64,000 nucleotides of DNA, from contig NZ_CP032093.1 of assembly GCF_003544875.1 (NCBI RefSeq), forward strand, positions 124,001-188,000. Reading direction: 5' to 3'. Positions 14,686 to 31,998 of this stretch are shown piece by piece. The position numbers were made by a program, and so were the translations under genes. This DNA comes from Vibrio alfacsensis. Lineage in GTDB: Bacteria; Pseudomonadota; Gammaproteobacteria; Enterobacterales; Vibrionaceae. The first letter of the stretch is position 1; each line of letters begins with the position of its first letter. The notes beneath the pieces were generated by a model. That model saw nothing but the letters and a program-made list of their open reading frames with translations, had not been told where the DNA came from and ran no database searches.

Positions 14686-15869
14686 ATGTCTAAAGAAAAA
14701 TTTGAACGTGTAAAACCGCACGTAAACGTTGGTACTATCGGCCACGTTGACCACGGTAAAACAACTCTAACTGCAGCTATCTGTACTACACTTGCAAAAG
14801 TATACGGCGGTGCTGCTCGTGACTTCGCATCTATCGATAACGCTCCAGAAGAGCGTGAGCGCGGTATCACAATCTCTACTTCTCACGTAGAGTACGACAC
14901 TCCAACTCGCCACTACGCACACGTAGACTGTCCAGGACACGCGGATTATGTTAAAAACATGATCACTGGTGCTGCACAGATGGACGGTGGTATCCTAGTT
15001 GTTGCTGCAACAGATGGCCCAATGCCACAAACTCGTGAGCACATCCTACTAGGCCGTCAGGTTGGTATCCCTTACATCATCGTATTCATGAACAAATGTG
15101 ACATGGTTGACGATGAAGAGCTACTAGAACTAGTAGAAATGGAAGTTCGTGAACTTCTGTCTGAGTACGATTTCCCAGGTGATGACCTACCAGTTATCCA
15201 AGGTTCTGCACTAGGCGCACTAAACGGCGAAGAGCAGTGGGAAGCGAAAATCGTTGAACTAGCAGAAGCTCTAGATACATACATCCCTGAGCCAGAGCGT
15301 GCAGTAGATATGCCATTCCTAATGCCTATCGAAGACGTATTCTCAATCCAAGGTCGTGGTACAGTAGTAACTGGCCGTATCGAGCGCGGTATCCTAAACG
15401 TAGGTGACGAAGTAGCAATCGTTGGTATCAAAGATACAACAACAACTACTTGTACTGGTGTTGAAATGTTCCGTAAGCTTCTTGACGAAGGTCGTGCTGG
15501 TGAGAACGTTGGTGCACTTCTACGTGGTACTAAGCGTGATGACGTTGAACGTGGTCAAGTACTAGCTAAGCCTGGTTCAATCACTCCACACACTAAGTTC
15601 GAGTCAGAAGTATACGTACTTTCTAAAGATGAAGGTGGTCGTCACACTCCATTCTTCAAAGGCTACCGTCCACAGTTCTACTTCCGTACAACTGACGTAA
15701 CTGGTGATATCTCTCTACCAGAAGGCGTAGAAATGGTAATGCCTGGCGACAACATCCAAATGATCGTTGAGCTAATCGCTCCAATCGCAATGGATGAAGG
15801 CCTACGTTTTGCTATCCGTGAAGTGGCCGTACAGTAGGTGCTGGTGTTGTTGCTAAGATCTTCGCTTAA
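14686..15869 (+). CDS. tuf: Elongation factor Tu, with a one-base deletion near the 3' end
   Basis: GTPase that brings aminoacyl-tRNA to the ribosome. GHVDHGKT (P-loop) and NKCD are intact, and the start at 14686 gives the canonical [19 protein letters not shown]. As written the frame ends early at 15837 with ...AIREVAVQ. Adding one G at about 15823 (GAAGTGG to GAAGGTGG) restores the universal C terminus [17 protein letters not shown] and the stop at 15869, giving 394 residues. The deletion is in a G run and EF-Tu is essential, though vibrios usually carry a second tuf. I read it as a sequence error. tRNA genes upstream and secE downstream identify this copy as the tufB position. Confidence 0.95.
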
Positions 15870-15930
15870 TTCTTAACGAATTGCCGAATGTCTTCTGAAA
15901 ATCTTCAATTAGATTTGACGAACCAGTAGC

Positions 15931-15959
15931 AAAAAGGGCATCATTTGATGCCCTTTTTC
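15931..15959 (+). terminator. Terminator of the tRNA-tuf operon
   Basis: AAAAAGGGCATCA and TGATGCCCTTTTT pair almost perfectly around TT. It has A and T runs on both sides. Confidence 0.88.
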
Positions 15960-16136
15960 TGCACTCAACATTATTTTAGCTGTTTTCTTGTTCAGAATTG
16001 GGTTGAGCGCAGAGCAAGATTAGGCAGAGACGCTTAATCTTAAGAGAGTAACGCTGATTTTTTCAGCGATATGGAGTTTGCCCTGCAACAGCGGGGTTGT
16101 TGTCGTCTATATTAAGACTTGTGACAGGTTGGTTTT

Positions 16137-16517
16137 ATGAAAGCAAATAATGCTGAAACTCCTGATAGCTCGAACGCAGCAGATACGTTTAAGTGGATTG
16201 CCGCTTTCGTATTAGCAGCGGCCGCTGTTGTGGGTAATTACCTGTATGGTGAAATGTCTGTAGTTGTTCGCGCTGCAGGCGTTGTTGTTCTAATTGCAGC
16301 TGCTCTTGGCGTTGCAGCAACAACGACTAAAGGTAAAGCAGCGATCAGTTTTGCAAAAGAATCTCGTATGGAAGTTCGTAAGGTTGTTTGGCCGACTCGC
16401 CAAGAAACCATGCAAACAACACTGATCGTTTTAGCTGTAAGTATTGTAATGGCTCTAGTGCTATGGGGTATTGACGGCATCATGGTGCGTCTAGTAGCTC
16501 TAGCAACTGGGGTATAG
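16137..16517 (+). CDS. secE: Preprotein translocase subunit SecE
   Basis: 126 residues with three hydrophobic segments (about 22-41, 43-62 and 95-118) and the conserved cytoplasmic stretch ESRMEVRKVVWPTRQE before the last one. That is the three-helix proteobacterial form. SecE clamps SecY in the inner-membrane protein channel. It is followed after 13 bases by nusG, a nearly universal pair. Confidence 0.97.
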   Translation: MKANNAETPDSSNAADTFKWIAAFVLAAAAVVGNYLYGEMSVVVRAAGVVVLIAAALGVAATTTKGKAAISFAKESRMEVRKVVWPTRQETMQTTLIVLAVSIVMALVLWGIDGIMVRLVALATGV

Positions 16518-16530
16518 AGGGTTTTAATTC

Positions 16531-17079
16531 ATGAGTGAAGCTCAAAAAAAACGCTGGTATGTGGTTCAAGCCTTCTCTGGATTTGAAGGTCGTGTAGCTC
16601 AGTCTCTTCGCGAGCATATCAAAATGCACAGCATGGAAGAGCTATTCGGTGAAGTACTTGTTCCTACTGAAGAAGTAGTGGAAATGCGCGCTGGTCAGCG
16701 TCGTAAATCTGAACGTAAGTTCTTCCCTGGTTACGTCCTTGTTCAGATGATTATGAACGATGAATCATGGCACTTAGTACGCAGTGTGCCGCGTGTCATG
16801 GGCTTCATTGGTGGTACCTCAGATCGTCCAGCACCTATCACAGATAAAGAAGCTGACGCTATTCTTAATCGTCTTGAGAAAGCAAGCGAAGCACCTCGTC
16901 CACGTACTATGTACGAAGCGGGTGAAGTGGTACGTGTTAATGAAGGTCCATTTGCTGACTTCAATGGTACTGTTGAAGAAGTGGATTACGAGAAGAGCCG
17001 CCTGAAAGTGTCTGTGTCGATCTTTGGTCGTGCAACACCAGTTGAGCTTGATTTTGGTCAAGTTGAAAAGCTTGATTAA
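16531..17079 (+). CDS. nusG: Transcription elongation/termination factor NusG
   Basis: 182 residues. N-terminal NGN domain ([20 protein letters not shown]) that binds the RNA polymerase clamp, and a C-terminal KOW domain ([21 protein letters not shown]) that contacts Rho or ribosomal protein S10. It suppresses pausing and couples transcription with translation or Rho termination. Same operon as secE. Confidence 0.98.
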   Translation: MSEAQKKRWYVVQAFSGFEGRVAQSLREHIKMHSMEELFGEVLVPTEEVVEMRAGQRRKSERKFFPGYVLVQMIMNDESWHLVRSVPRVMGFIGGTSDRPAPITDKEADAILNRLEKASEAPRPRTMYEAGEVVRVNEGPFADFNGTVEEVDYEKSRLKVSVSIFGRATPVELDFGQVEKLD

Positions 17080-17096
17080 AAACACCTTTTTAAGGG

Positions 17097-17138
17097 TTGT
17101 CTAAGGCGCGAATTATGACTATAATTTCGCGCCTTTTA
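17097..17138 (+). promoter_or_regulatory. Combined nusG terminator and rplK promoter
   Basis: A consensus-like promoter, TTGTCT (17097-17102), 17 bases, TATAAT (17120-17125), lies inside a terminator hairpin. AGGCGCGAATTA pairs with TAATTTCGCGCCT (one bulge) and is followed by TTTT. The same DNA can thus end the secE-nusG transcript and start the rplKA transcript. In E. coli the L11 operon promoter is also in the nusG-rplK gap; the overlap with the stem is what I see here. Confidence 0.75.
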
Positions 17139-17213
17139 CTCTTGAAGTAAAGTTTTTACATAAACGGGGAGCTGATCGGTGATTAGCGTTTGTACCCAAA
17201 CTTAGGAATTATC

Positions 17214-17642
17214 ATGGCTAAGAAAGTTGAAGCTTACATCAAGCTACAAGTTGCAGCTGGTATGGCGAACCCAAGTCCACCAGTTGGTCCTGCACTAGGT
17301 CAACACGGTGTTAACATCATGGAATTCTGTAAAGCGTTTAACGCAAAAACAGAATCTCTAGAGAAAGGTCTACCTACTCCAGTTGTTATCACTGTATACA
17401 ATGACCGTTCTTTCACGTTCATCACTAAGACTCCACCTGCTGCGACTCTTCTTCTGAAAGCTGCTGGTATCAAGTCTGGTTCAGGTCGTCCAAACACTGA
17501 AAAAGTGGGTACTGTGACAGAAGCTCAAATCCAAGAAATCGCAGAAACTAAAGCTGCTGATATGACTGGTGCTGACATCGAAGCGATGAAGCGTTCTATC
17601 GCTGGTACTGCTCGTTCAATGGGCCTAGTGGTAGAGGGTTAA
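17214..17642 (+). CDS. rplK: 50S ribosomal protein L11
   Basis: 142 residues from the ATG at 17214 ([13 protein letters not shown]), the canonical start; upstream in-frame codons are not used. The proline-rich [13 protein letters not shown] and C-terminal RNA-binding domain [12 protein letters not shown] are conserved. L11 forms the GTPase-associated centre of the ribosome and is the substrate of PrmA, whose gene is at 61930-62820. Confidence 0.98.
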   Translation: MAKKVEAYIKLQVAAGMANPSPPVGPALGQHGVNIMEFCKAFNAKTESLEKGLPTPVVITVYNDRSFTFITKTPPAATLLLKAAGIKSGSGRPNTEKVGTVTEAQIQEIAETKAADMTGADIEAMKRSIAGTARSMGLVVEG

Positions 17643-17646
17643 TAAG

Positions 17647-18348
17647 ATGGCTAAACTAACTAAGCGCATGCGCGTAATCCGCGAAAAAGTTGACGTTACT
17701 AAAGAGTACGAAATCAACGAAGCTGTTGCACTTCTTCAAGAACTAGCAACTGCTAAATTCGTAGAGTCTGTTGACGTTGCTGTTAACCTAGGCATCGATG
17801 CTCGTAAATCTGACCAGAACGTACGTGGTGCAACTGTACTACCTCACGGTACTGGCCGCGACATCCGCGTTGCAGTGTTCACTCAAGGTGCAAACGCTGA
17901 AGCAGCTAAAGAAGCTGGCGCAGACATCGTTGGTATGGAAGATCTAGCTGAGCTAGTGAAAAAAGGCGAAATGAACTTCGACGTAGTTGTTGCTTCTCCA
18001 GATGCAATGCGCGTTGTAGGTCAACTAGGTACTATCCTAGGTCCTCGCGGTCTAATGCCAAACCCTAAAGTTGGTACTGTAACTCCTAACGTTGCTGAAG
18101 CGGTTAAGAACGCTAAAGCTGGTCAGGTTCGTTACCGTAACGACAAAAACGGCATCATCCACACTACTATCGGTAAAGCGACTTTCTCTGCTGAGCAGAT
18201 CAAAGAGAACCTAGAAGCACTTCTAGTTGCTCTTAAGAAAGCTAAGCCATCTTCAGCGAAAGGTACTTTCCTGAAGAAAGTAAGCATCTCTACTACTATG
18301 GGTGCTGGTGTTGCTGTTGATCAGGCTAGCCTGAACACTCAAGCATAA
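17647..18348 (+). CDS. rplA: 50S ribosomal protein L1
   Basis: 233 residues with the L1 signature around [14 protein letters not shown]. It forms the L1 stalk at the E site. In E. coli L1 also binds its own mRNA leader and represses the L11 operon. It starts four bases after rplK. Confidence 0.98.
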   Translation: MAKLTKRMRVIREKVDVTKEYEINEAVALLQELATAKFVESVDVAVNLGIDARKSDQNVRGATVLPHGTGRDIRVAVFTQGANAEAAKEAGADIVGMEDLAELVKKGEMNFDVVVASPDAMRVVGQLGTILGPRGLMPNPKVGTVTPNVAEAVKNAKAGQVRYRNDKNGIIHTTIGKATFSAEQIKENLEALLVALKKAKPSSAKGTFLKKVSISTTMGAGVAVDQASLNTQA

Positions 18349-18353
18349 TTTAT

Positions 18354-18392
18354 TTGCTTAGGCGCAAAATTTGTGTATAATTTTGCGCCTAA
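18354..18392 (+). promoter_or_regulatory. Combined rplA terminator stem and rplJ promoter
   Basis: A perfect 14-bp inverted repeat, TTAGGCGCAAAATT (18358-18371) with AATTTTGCGCCTAA (18379-18392), has a promoter built into it: TTGCTT at 18354-18359, a 16-base spacer, and TATAAT at 18376-18381 spanning the loop. Matches the expected place of the L10 operon promoter and mirrors the element before rplK. Confidence 0.72.
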
Positions 18393-18641
18393 TATTTGTG
18401 GTTGGGGCTGAACTTTGGTTCTTCAAACTATTCACTAGTTTGAAGTAAATTAAGACCCAGTCTCCGTCCAAGACCGTAGGTGTCTATTTTTATAATAGTC
18501 TTAATCATCCTACGTAGATGGTGCCCGAACTGACAGAAAGCTCTATGTATATAGTTAACTTTCTTCTGGGAATGCACCTAAATAGCTCTCACTGTCGTGA
18601 TGATAGTGAGTGGTGTAACGACAACCAGGAGTAAATCCAAG
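18393..18641 (+). promoter_or_regulatory. rplJ mRNA leader (L10 autoregulatory leader)
   Basis: A roughly 250-base untranslated leader precedes rplJ. In enterobacteria this leader folds to bind the L10(L12)4 complex and shut off rplJL translation. I see GC-containing complementary segments (for example around ACCGTAGG and CCTACGTAG) but did not fold it fully. Assigned by position and size. Confidence 0.6.
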
Positions 18642-19136
18642 ATGGCTTTAAACCTTCAAGACAAAAAAGCAATTGTTGCTGAAGTCAACGAAGCTGCCAG
18701 TGGTGCACTTTCTGCAGTTGTAGCTGATTCTCGTGGCGTTGAAGTTGGCGCAATGACTTCTCTACGTAAACAAGCTCGTGAAGCTGGCGTTTACATGAAA
18801 GTCGTGCGTAACACACTAGCACGTCGTGCGGTTCAAGGTACAGACTACGAATGTCTAACAGAGACATTCACTGGTCCTACTCTGATCGCATTCTCTAACG
18901 AGCACCCAGGTGCTGCAGCGCGTCTTTTCAAAGACTTCGCTAAAGAGAATAAAAACTTCGAGATCAAAGCTGCTGCATTTGAAGGCGCTCTAACTGACGC
19001 TGAAGTACTAGCAACACTACCAACTTACGACGAAGCAATCGCACGCCTAATGATGTGCATGAAAGAAGCTTCTGCTGCTAAGCTGGCGCGTACTATCGCA
19101 GCTATCCGCGATCAAAAACAAGAAGCAGCGGCATAA
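18642..19136 (+). CDS. rplJ: 50S ribosomal protein L10
   Basis: 164 residues from the ATG at 18642 ([19 protein letters not shown]), preceded by AGGAG at suitable spacing. It anchors the L7/L12 dimers on the ribosomal stalk and is the translational repressor of its operon. Confidence 0.97.
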   Translation: MALNLQDKKAIVAEVNEAASGALSAVVADSRGVEVGAMTSLRKQAREAGVYMKVVRNTLARRAVQGTDYECLTETFTGPTLIAFSNEHPGAAARLFKDFAKENKNFEIKAAAFEGALTDAEVLATLPTYDEAIARLMMCMKEASAAKLARTIAAIRDQKQEAAA

Positions 19137-19193
19137 GCCTTGCTTTTTACTGGTTGCTTAATAAACTTATTGTTGACTTAAAAGAGAATTGTT

Positions 19194-19562
19194 ATGTCTA
19201 TTACTAACGAGCAAATCCTAGACGCAATCGCAGAAATGTCTGTGATGCAAGTTGTTGAACTAATTGAAGCAATGGAAGAGAAATTCGGCGTTTCTGCAGC
19301 AGCAGCTGTAGTAGCGGGCGGCGCAGCAGCTGGTGCAGCTGTTGAAGAGCAAACTGAATTCGACGTAATCCTAACTTCTGCTGGCGCTAACAAAGTTGCT
19401 GTAATCAAAGCAGTACGTGGCGCAACTGGTCTAGGCCTTAAAGAAGCTAAAGCTCTAGTAGACGGCGCTCCAGCACCTCTTAAAGAAGGTGTTGACAAAG
19501 CTGAAGCTGACGCTCTTAAAGCTCAGCTAGAAGAAGCTGGTGCAGCTGTTGAAGTTAAGTAA
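19194..19562 (+). CDS. rplL: 50S ribosomal protein L7/L12
   Basis: 122 residues: N-terminal dimerisation helices, an alanine-rich hinge (about 35-52), then the factor-binding C-terminal domain with [20 protein letters not shown]. Multicopy stalk protein that recruits translation GTPases. Confidence 0.98.
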   Translation: MSITNEQILDAIAEMSVMQVVELIEAMEEKFGVSAAAAVVAGGAAAGAAVEEQTEFDVILTSAGANKVAVIKAVRGATGLGLKEAKALVDGAPAPLKEGVDKAEADALKAQLEEAGAAVEVK

Positions 19563-19594
19563 TTATTACTTAATTTCCTAGCCTAACGGCTATT

Positions 19595-19623
19595 GGCTGG
19601 TGGTTTTAACCACCGGCCTTTTT
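19595..19623 (+). terminator. Attenuator between rplL and rpoB
   Basis: GGCTGGTGG and CCACCGGCC pair (one G-T) around TTTTAA and are followed by TTTTT. The position matches the partial terminator that sets the ratio of ribosomal protein to polymerase transcripts in E. coli. Confidence 0.75.
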
Positions 19624-19681
19624 GCGCTGTAGGGTATAGGCGAATTTTCCCGCTGTTTAAGCGCCTAATATCCAAGCAAAA

Positions 19682-19709
19682 AACGTTTCATTCATACGAA
19701 ATGAAACGT
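19682..19709 (+). promoter_or_regulatory. Stem-loop in the rplL-rpoB gap, possible RNase III site
   Basis: AACGTTTCATT and AATGAAACGT form a 10-11 bp stem without a T tail. In E. coli an RNase III processing hairpin sits at this place; that role is inferred from position. Confidence 0.5.
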
Positions 19710-19810
19710 CACTACAGTAAACAGCTATTTAGTCACTGTCCCTTACCCCCCTTAAGTAACTAGGAGCGGGCGGACAGTTTGGGTCACTTATCAGCGAGCT
19801 GAGGAACCCC

Positions 19811-23839
<4,029 letters not shown>

Positions 23840-23944
23840 TCCCTTTCTCTCTTGATTAAATTTGAGAGAATCAAAAGCGATTATTTGGTAGAAGGTGCTC
23901 ACTTTAGCGAGTGAGCTCCTTTTAACTCCTTACAGGAGCTGATT

Positions 23945-28147
<4,203 letters not shown>

Positions 28148-28183
28148 GCTTTCTGACGAATAATCGTTAAGAAATGAAATTGA

Positions 28184-28207
28184 AAGGCACCTTAGGGTGC
28201 CTTTTTT
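28184..28207 (+). terminator. Terminator of rpoBC
   Basis: AAGGCACC and GGGTGCCTT around TTA, followed by TTTTT. The rest of the gap to rsd (28208-28399) holds no gene I can see. Confidence 0.9.
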
Positions 28208-28399
28208 GTTTCTGTTGGTTGTTGGAAATAGTGTTCTGTGGGTAATAAGCAATTTTTAGGACAAAGCAGATTTTAGGAAAAGACAGATCTCGGACGTTAA
28301 CTTCACGCCCATCTCATTACACTGATTTCATCAGGCGAGTAATGTCTAAGGGACAATGTTTTACCATCATCCCAGAGACTGTGTATTATCACATCTTCT

Positions 28400-28885
28400 T
28401 CAGGCGCCAGGAGGCATCGCTAGACTGTCAGCGATTAGCTGAATCAGGTGATCTTCCACTTCAAAACGTGTTTCAATAATCTCACCGACTAACGACATAT
28501 CAGCATCAAAACTTACGAGCTCATCTTCCTCTGATACGTTGGAATACTTGTCATTAAAGTTGAGGAGCGGCTCTGTGGTGAGCACAATTTTTCCATAGGT
28601 TTGGTTGATATCATCGGTCGCGACAAATCCCGTTGATTTCCACTTATCCATTACCATGTCGTAGATTTTAAAATGACCTTCGGATATGTAGTCAACAAGG
28701 TGCTGACAGAAGTGCTGAAGTTCAGCTGGAGATGGGAGTTCAATGACGTTTGTTTTCGAACAAGGTTGCAGTGCTGCAAGCTTACAATATTCGACAATCA
28801 GCGATTGTCTTGTTTCTAGCCAATGATCAATGACTTCACTTGAGCCACCCCATTGGTCTTGTGTTTGTTTGAATTTTTTTAGCAT
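28400..28885 (-). CDS. rsd: Sigma-70 regulator Rsd (anti-sigma factor)
   Basis: 161 residues from the ATG at 28885 (MLKKFKQTQDQWGGSS), chosen because GAGGG lies 7 bases upstream; an ATG at 28909 in frame is also possible. Rsd is an all-helical protein that binds sigma-70 region 4 in stationary phase and frees core polymerase for other sigma factors. WGGSSEVIDHWLETRQ is the family's N-terminal signature. It is divergent from nudC, as in E. coli. Confidence 0.9.
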   Translation of the reverse strand: MLKKFKQTQDQWGGSSEVIDHWLETRQSLIVEYCKLAALQPCSKTNVIELPSPAELQHFCQHLVDYISEGHFKIYDMVMDKWKSTGFVATDDINQTYGKIVLTTEPLLNFNDKYSNVSEEDELVSFDADMSLVGEIIETRFEVEDHLIQLIADSLAMPPGA

Positions 28886-29067
28886 GACCATGCCCTCATG
28901 ATCTGTCACCCAGTGGGTGAGGAAATCCTTTGCAAAGCAAAGTGAATGTAGTTATTACAAACTCTTGTCCTTACTAGACTTTGTTTACGCAAATTGCGAC
29001 TTACAAACTCTGGTATGAATTTAGATTGCCAGTAAAATGAATGAACTTCAAGCAAAGGGACGCAGTA

Positions 29068-29850
29068 ATGTTAAGAAAAGGTAAAGTAGACCATATGATA
29101 AATGCATATTGGTGTGTTGTTGCAGGAACTGAGGTCTGGTTAGTCGATGGTTCTATACCTTTTGGTACTTCGGAGGAGTTATCACTACCAGAAAACTGTG
29201 CGCGACATATTGGGGACTACCAGAATTCTCCAGTGATGTGGGTGAACTTATCAGAATTAGAACAAGACCTTCCTCTTAAGTCACTGCGAGATTGTTTGCA
29301 CTTTCCTGAACCCATGTTTCTTCTGTTGAGTAAGGCAATTCAATATGGCCATATGACACAGAGTATGCGCTTTTGCCCCCAATGCGGCGGTCGTAATTTT
29401 CTCAATAATAATCAATTAGCCATGCAGTGTGGTGAATGTCGAACATTACATTATCCGCGAATTTTTCCATGCATCATCGTCGCGGTGCGCAGAGATGAGC
29501 AAATATTATTGGCTCAGCATCCACGTCATCGAAATGGCATGTATACCGTGATAGCGGGCTTTTTGGAGGTCGGTGAAACTTTAGAAGAGTGCGTCGCGCG
29601 TGAAGTACACGAAGAAACGGGAGTTAATGTTAAAAATATTCGTTACTTTGGCAGCCAACCTTGGGCCTTTCCATCCAGTATGATGATGGCATTTCTAGCT
29701 GACTACGAGTCTGGCGAATTGAATCCAGATTACACTGAACTCTCAGATGCGCAGTGGTTTGGGGTTGATGAAATGCCACCAGTAGCACCAAAGGGGACGA
29801 TAGCAAGAGCCCTTATCGAACAGACGCTGCAAGATATCCATTCTAATTAG
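29068..29850 (+). CDS. nudC: NAD(H)-capped RNA decapping enzyme / NADH pyrophosphatase NudC
   Basis: 260 residues from the ATG at 29068, which has AAGGG 8 bases upstream; the ATG at 29041 is in frame but lacks a site. Zinc ribbon cysteines are at 103, 106, 121 and 124. The Nudix box runs from G164 to V186 (GX5EX7REXXEEXGV), followed by SQPWAFPSS at 196-204, which is the NADH-specific motif. It hydrolyses NAD(H) and removes NAD caps from RNA 5' ends. Confidence 0.96.
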   Translation: MLRKGKVDHMINAYWCVVAGTEVWLVDGSIPFGTSEELSLPENCARHIGDYQNSPVMWVNLSELEQDLPLKSLRDCLHFPEPMFLLLSKAIQYGHMTQSMRFCPQCGGRNFLNNNQLAMQCGECRTLHYPRIFPCIIVAVRRDEQILLAQHPRHRNGMYTVIAGFLEVGETLEECVAREVHEETGVNVKNIRYFGSQPWAFPSSMMMAFLADYESGELNPDYTELSDAQWFGVDEMPPVAPKGTIARALIEQTLQDIHSN

Positions 29851-29865
29851 TTGAAAATGAGATAA

Positions 29866-29940
29866 AAAAAACCCTCCGAGAGGGAGGGGGTAAGTAAGAT
29901 GTCGTTATGAGATGCCGAGTACTGGGTACTCAGTTTATAA
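29866..29940 (-). ncRNA. Candidate small RNA opposite the nudC-hemE gap
   Basis: Read on the minus strand, the gap holds a perfect 6-bp hairpin (GAGTAC, CCA, GTACTC; 29917-29931), an unstructured linker, and a strong terminator: CCCTCC, a 5-base loop, GGAGGG, then an uninterrupted T run (terminator about 29867-29888). The plus strand lacks a T tail after this stem, so it does not serve nudC. No minus-strand gene lies within reach. A possible promoter is TATAAA (minus, 29939-29934) with TTGTTC 18 bases upstream, but this -10 lies very close to the first hairpin, so the 5' end is uncertain. Call rests on structure only. Confidence 0.42.
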
Positions 29941-30112
29941 TTGTAGTTTTCGCTAGCGAACAAATTTTTAACACTGATAAAGATTGGGTGCAAATTAAGC
30001 ATTGATTTAAAAGTTAATAACTTGATCCAGGTTGCAAAGCACACAGCTATTGGCCTTAAATCAGTGATAGAATACCTCCTTTCACAGAAAGCCTAACAAT
30101 TGGAATTACGGA

Positions 30113-31180
30113 ATGACTGAATTAAAAAATGATCGTTATCTACGTGCACTTCTTAAAGAGCCAGTAGACTACACGCCAGTATGGATGATGCGTCAGGCAG
30201 GTCGTTACCTACCAGAATACAAAGCAACTCGTGCGCAAGCGGGCGATTTCATGTCTTTGTGTAAGAACGCGGAGTTGGCGTCAGAAGTAACGCTTCAACC
30301 ACTACGTCGTTTTCCTCTTGATGCTGCGATCTTGTTCTCTGACATCCTAACCATCCCTGATGCAATGGGTTTAGGTTTGCGCTTTGAAACCGGGGAAGGT
30401 CCGGTGTTCGATAAGCCGATCACATGTAAAGCCGACGTTGAAAAGATCGGTATTCCCGATCCAGAAGGTGAACTGCAATATGTAATGAACGCGGTACGCC
30501 AGATCCGTAAAGATTTAAATGGCGATGTTCCACTGATTGGTTTCTCTGGTAGTCCTTGGACGCTAGCGACTTACATGGTTGAAGGTGGTAGCTCTAAAGC
30601 GTTTACTAAGATCAAGAAGATGATGTACGCAGAACCACAAACTCTGCACCTACTTCTAGATAAGCTAGCAGACAGCGTTATCGAGTATCTAAACGCGCAA
30701 ATTAAAGCGGGTGCGCAATCGGTGATGGTATTTGATACATGGGGTGGTGTACTGACACCTCGTGACTACAACCTATTCTCACTGCAATACATGCACAAGA
30801 TTGTAGATGGTCTGATTCGTGAAAACGATGGCCGCCGCGTACCAGTGACGCTATTCACTAAAAATGGTGGCATGTGGCTTGAGCAAATCGCAGCAACGGG
30901 CTGTGATGCGGTAGGTCTAGACTGGACAATCAACATTGCAGACGCGAAAGCGCGTATCGGCGATAAAGTGGCTCTACAAGGTAACATGGACCCATCAATG
31001 CTTTACGCTTCACCAGAGCGTATCCGTGAAGAAGTAGCGGGTATTCTAGAAGGCTTTGGCGATGCAGGTACTGGTCACGTGTTCAACCTAGGCCACGGTA
31101 TCCACTTGGATGTGCCGCCAGAAAACGCGGGCGTATTTGTGGAAGCGGTACACGAGCTATCTAAGCCGTACCACAAATAA
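30113..31180 (+). CDS. hemE: Uroporphyrinogen decarboxylase HemE
   Basis: 355 residues. It removes four carboxyl groups from uroporphyrinogen III to give coproporphyrinogen III in haem synthesis. The substrate-binding loop [11 protein letters not shown] lies at residues 26-36, and [16 protein letters not shown] and [11 protein letters not shown] are conserved. It follows nudC on the same strand, as in E. coli, but after a 262-base gap. Confidence 0.98.
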   Translation: MTELKNDRYLRALLKEPVDYTPVWMMRQAGRYLPEYKATRAQAGDFMSLCKNAELASEVTLQPLRRFPLDAAILFSDILTIPDAMGLGLRFETGEGPVFDKPITCKADVEKIGIPDPEGELQYVMNAVRQIRKDLNGDVPLIGFSGSPWTLATYMVEGGSSKAFTKIKKMMYAEPQTLHLLLDKLADSVIEYLNAQIKAGAQSVMVFDTWGGVLTPRDYNLFSLQYMHKIVDGLIRENDGRRVPVTLFTKNGGMWLEQIAATGCDAVGLDWTINIADAKARIGDKVALQGNMDPSMLYASPERIREEVAGILEGFGDAGTGHVFNLGHGIHLDVPPENAGVFVEAVHELSKPYHK

Positions 31181-31198
31181 CTTCGACTTTTTGAAATC

Positions 31199-31230
31199 AA
31201 ATACCGGCAATCAGTGCCGGTATTTTTTTA
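31199..31230 (+). terminator. Terminator of hemE
   Basis: AATACCGGCA and TGCCGGTATT around ATCAG, followed by TTTTT. Confidence 0.88.
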
Positions 31231-31291
31231 CCTGAAATTCAGTTTTTTATCTGAAACGCAAGGCTGTACAGCTCTGGTAGTATTTGGCCTG

Positions 31292-31413
31292 CCATGATCT
31301 AATTACTATTTAAGCTGTACGTCAGATATGAAAGGCCTTATAAACAATGACTTATGTCAGATTGTTTTGTGCGCTAATTTTCTTGTACAGATAAATAAGC
31401 AATTAGATCATGG
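31292..31413. repeat. 122-bp element bounded by ~28-bp imperfect inverted repeats (MITE-like)
   Basis: The two ends share a perfect 13-base inverted repeat, CCATGATCTAATT. With one mismatch and small gaps the match continues inward through CTATTTA and CTGTAC, to about 28-29 bases per arm. No ORF lies inside. A palindromic GCTGTACAGC occurs 27 bases to the left. No convincing target-site duplication is seen. The right arm ends 5 bases from the stop codon of the next gene. It could be a miniature transposable element, a regulatory double site or a long RNA hairpin. Confidence 0.5.
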
Positions 31414-31418
31414 GTAAC

Positions 31419-31991
31419 CTAAAGCATCGAGTGAACGCGTTTTTTAAGATATGGCACGACGTCAGATTCAAACCAAGGGTTCTTCTTTAACCACAATGTG
31501 TTACGTGGAGAAGGGTGGGGAAGTGGAATAAAGTCCGGTTCCCAATCCTGCCATTGCTGAACAGTTTGCGTGAGCGTCTTTGGTTTGTTGGTGAGGTAGT
31601 ACTGCTGTGAGTACTGACCAATCAGTAGCGTCAGCTCTATATTGGGCAACTGCTCAAGAATCTGTTTATGCCAAGCGGGCGCACACTCTTTGCGAGGAGG
31701 CAAATCGCCAGAGTTCCCCTTACCTGGATAGCAGAAACCCATCGGGACAATGGCTATTTTGTTTGGGTCGTAGAAAGTGTCTTTGTCGATATCGAGCCAT
31801 TGGCGTAACCGATCGCCGCTTGGATCGTTCCAAGGTATCGAGGTTTTGTGTACGCGCGTTCCCGGCGCTTGTCCGATGATTAGGATGCGTGCGTCTTTTG
31901 CGGCTTGTACGATAGGGTTTGCACCCAAAGGTAAATCGTCTGCACAGATCTGGCAGGCTCGTACTTGCTTCAGCAATGTTTCTAAAGACAT
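31419..31991 (-). CDS. Uracil-DNA glycosylase superfamily protein, probable Fe-S type
   Basis: 190 residues. It has the UDG-fold motif GQAPG at 40-44 and HPSPRN in the C-terminal part. Four cysteines at 13, 16, 87 and 103 show C-x2-C and C-x15-C spacing like the [4Fe-4S] ligands of family 4 glycosylases. Family 4 enzymes usually have an acidic residue after GEAPG; here the text is GQAPGTR, so the catalytic set differs and activity is unproven. Seven bases separate its ATG from the 3' end of the dehydrogenase gene upstream on the same strand, so they are probably one operon. Confidence 0.82.
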   Translation of the reverse strand: MSLETLLKQVRACQICADDLPLGANPIVQAAKDARILIIGQAPGTRVHKTSIPWNDPSGDRLRQWLDIDKDTFYDPNKIAIVPMGFCYPGKGNSGDLPPRKECAPAWHKQILEQLPNIELTLLIGQYSQQYYLTNKPKTLTQTVQQWQDWEPDFIPLPHPSPRNTLWLKKNPWFESDVVPYLKKRVHSML

Positions 31992-31998
31992 ATGATGG

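Noticed and set aside
29847..30044. 65-codon minus-strand ORF in the nudC-hemE gap
   Set aside because: No ribosome-binding site and no protein features. The structured RNA reading of this interval is better supported.
31260..31275. LexA/SOS box at GGCTGTACAGCTC
   Set aside because: The palindrome is too short: the SOS box needs CTG separated from CAG by ten bases.
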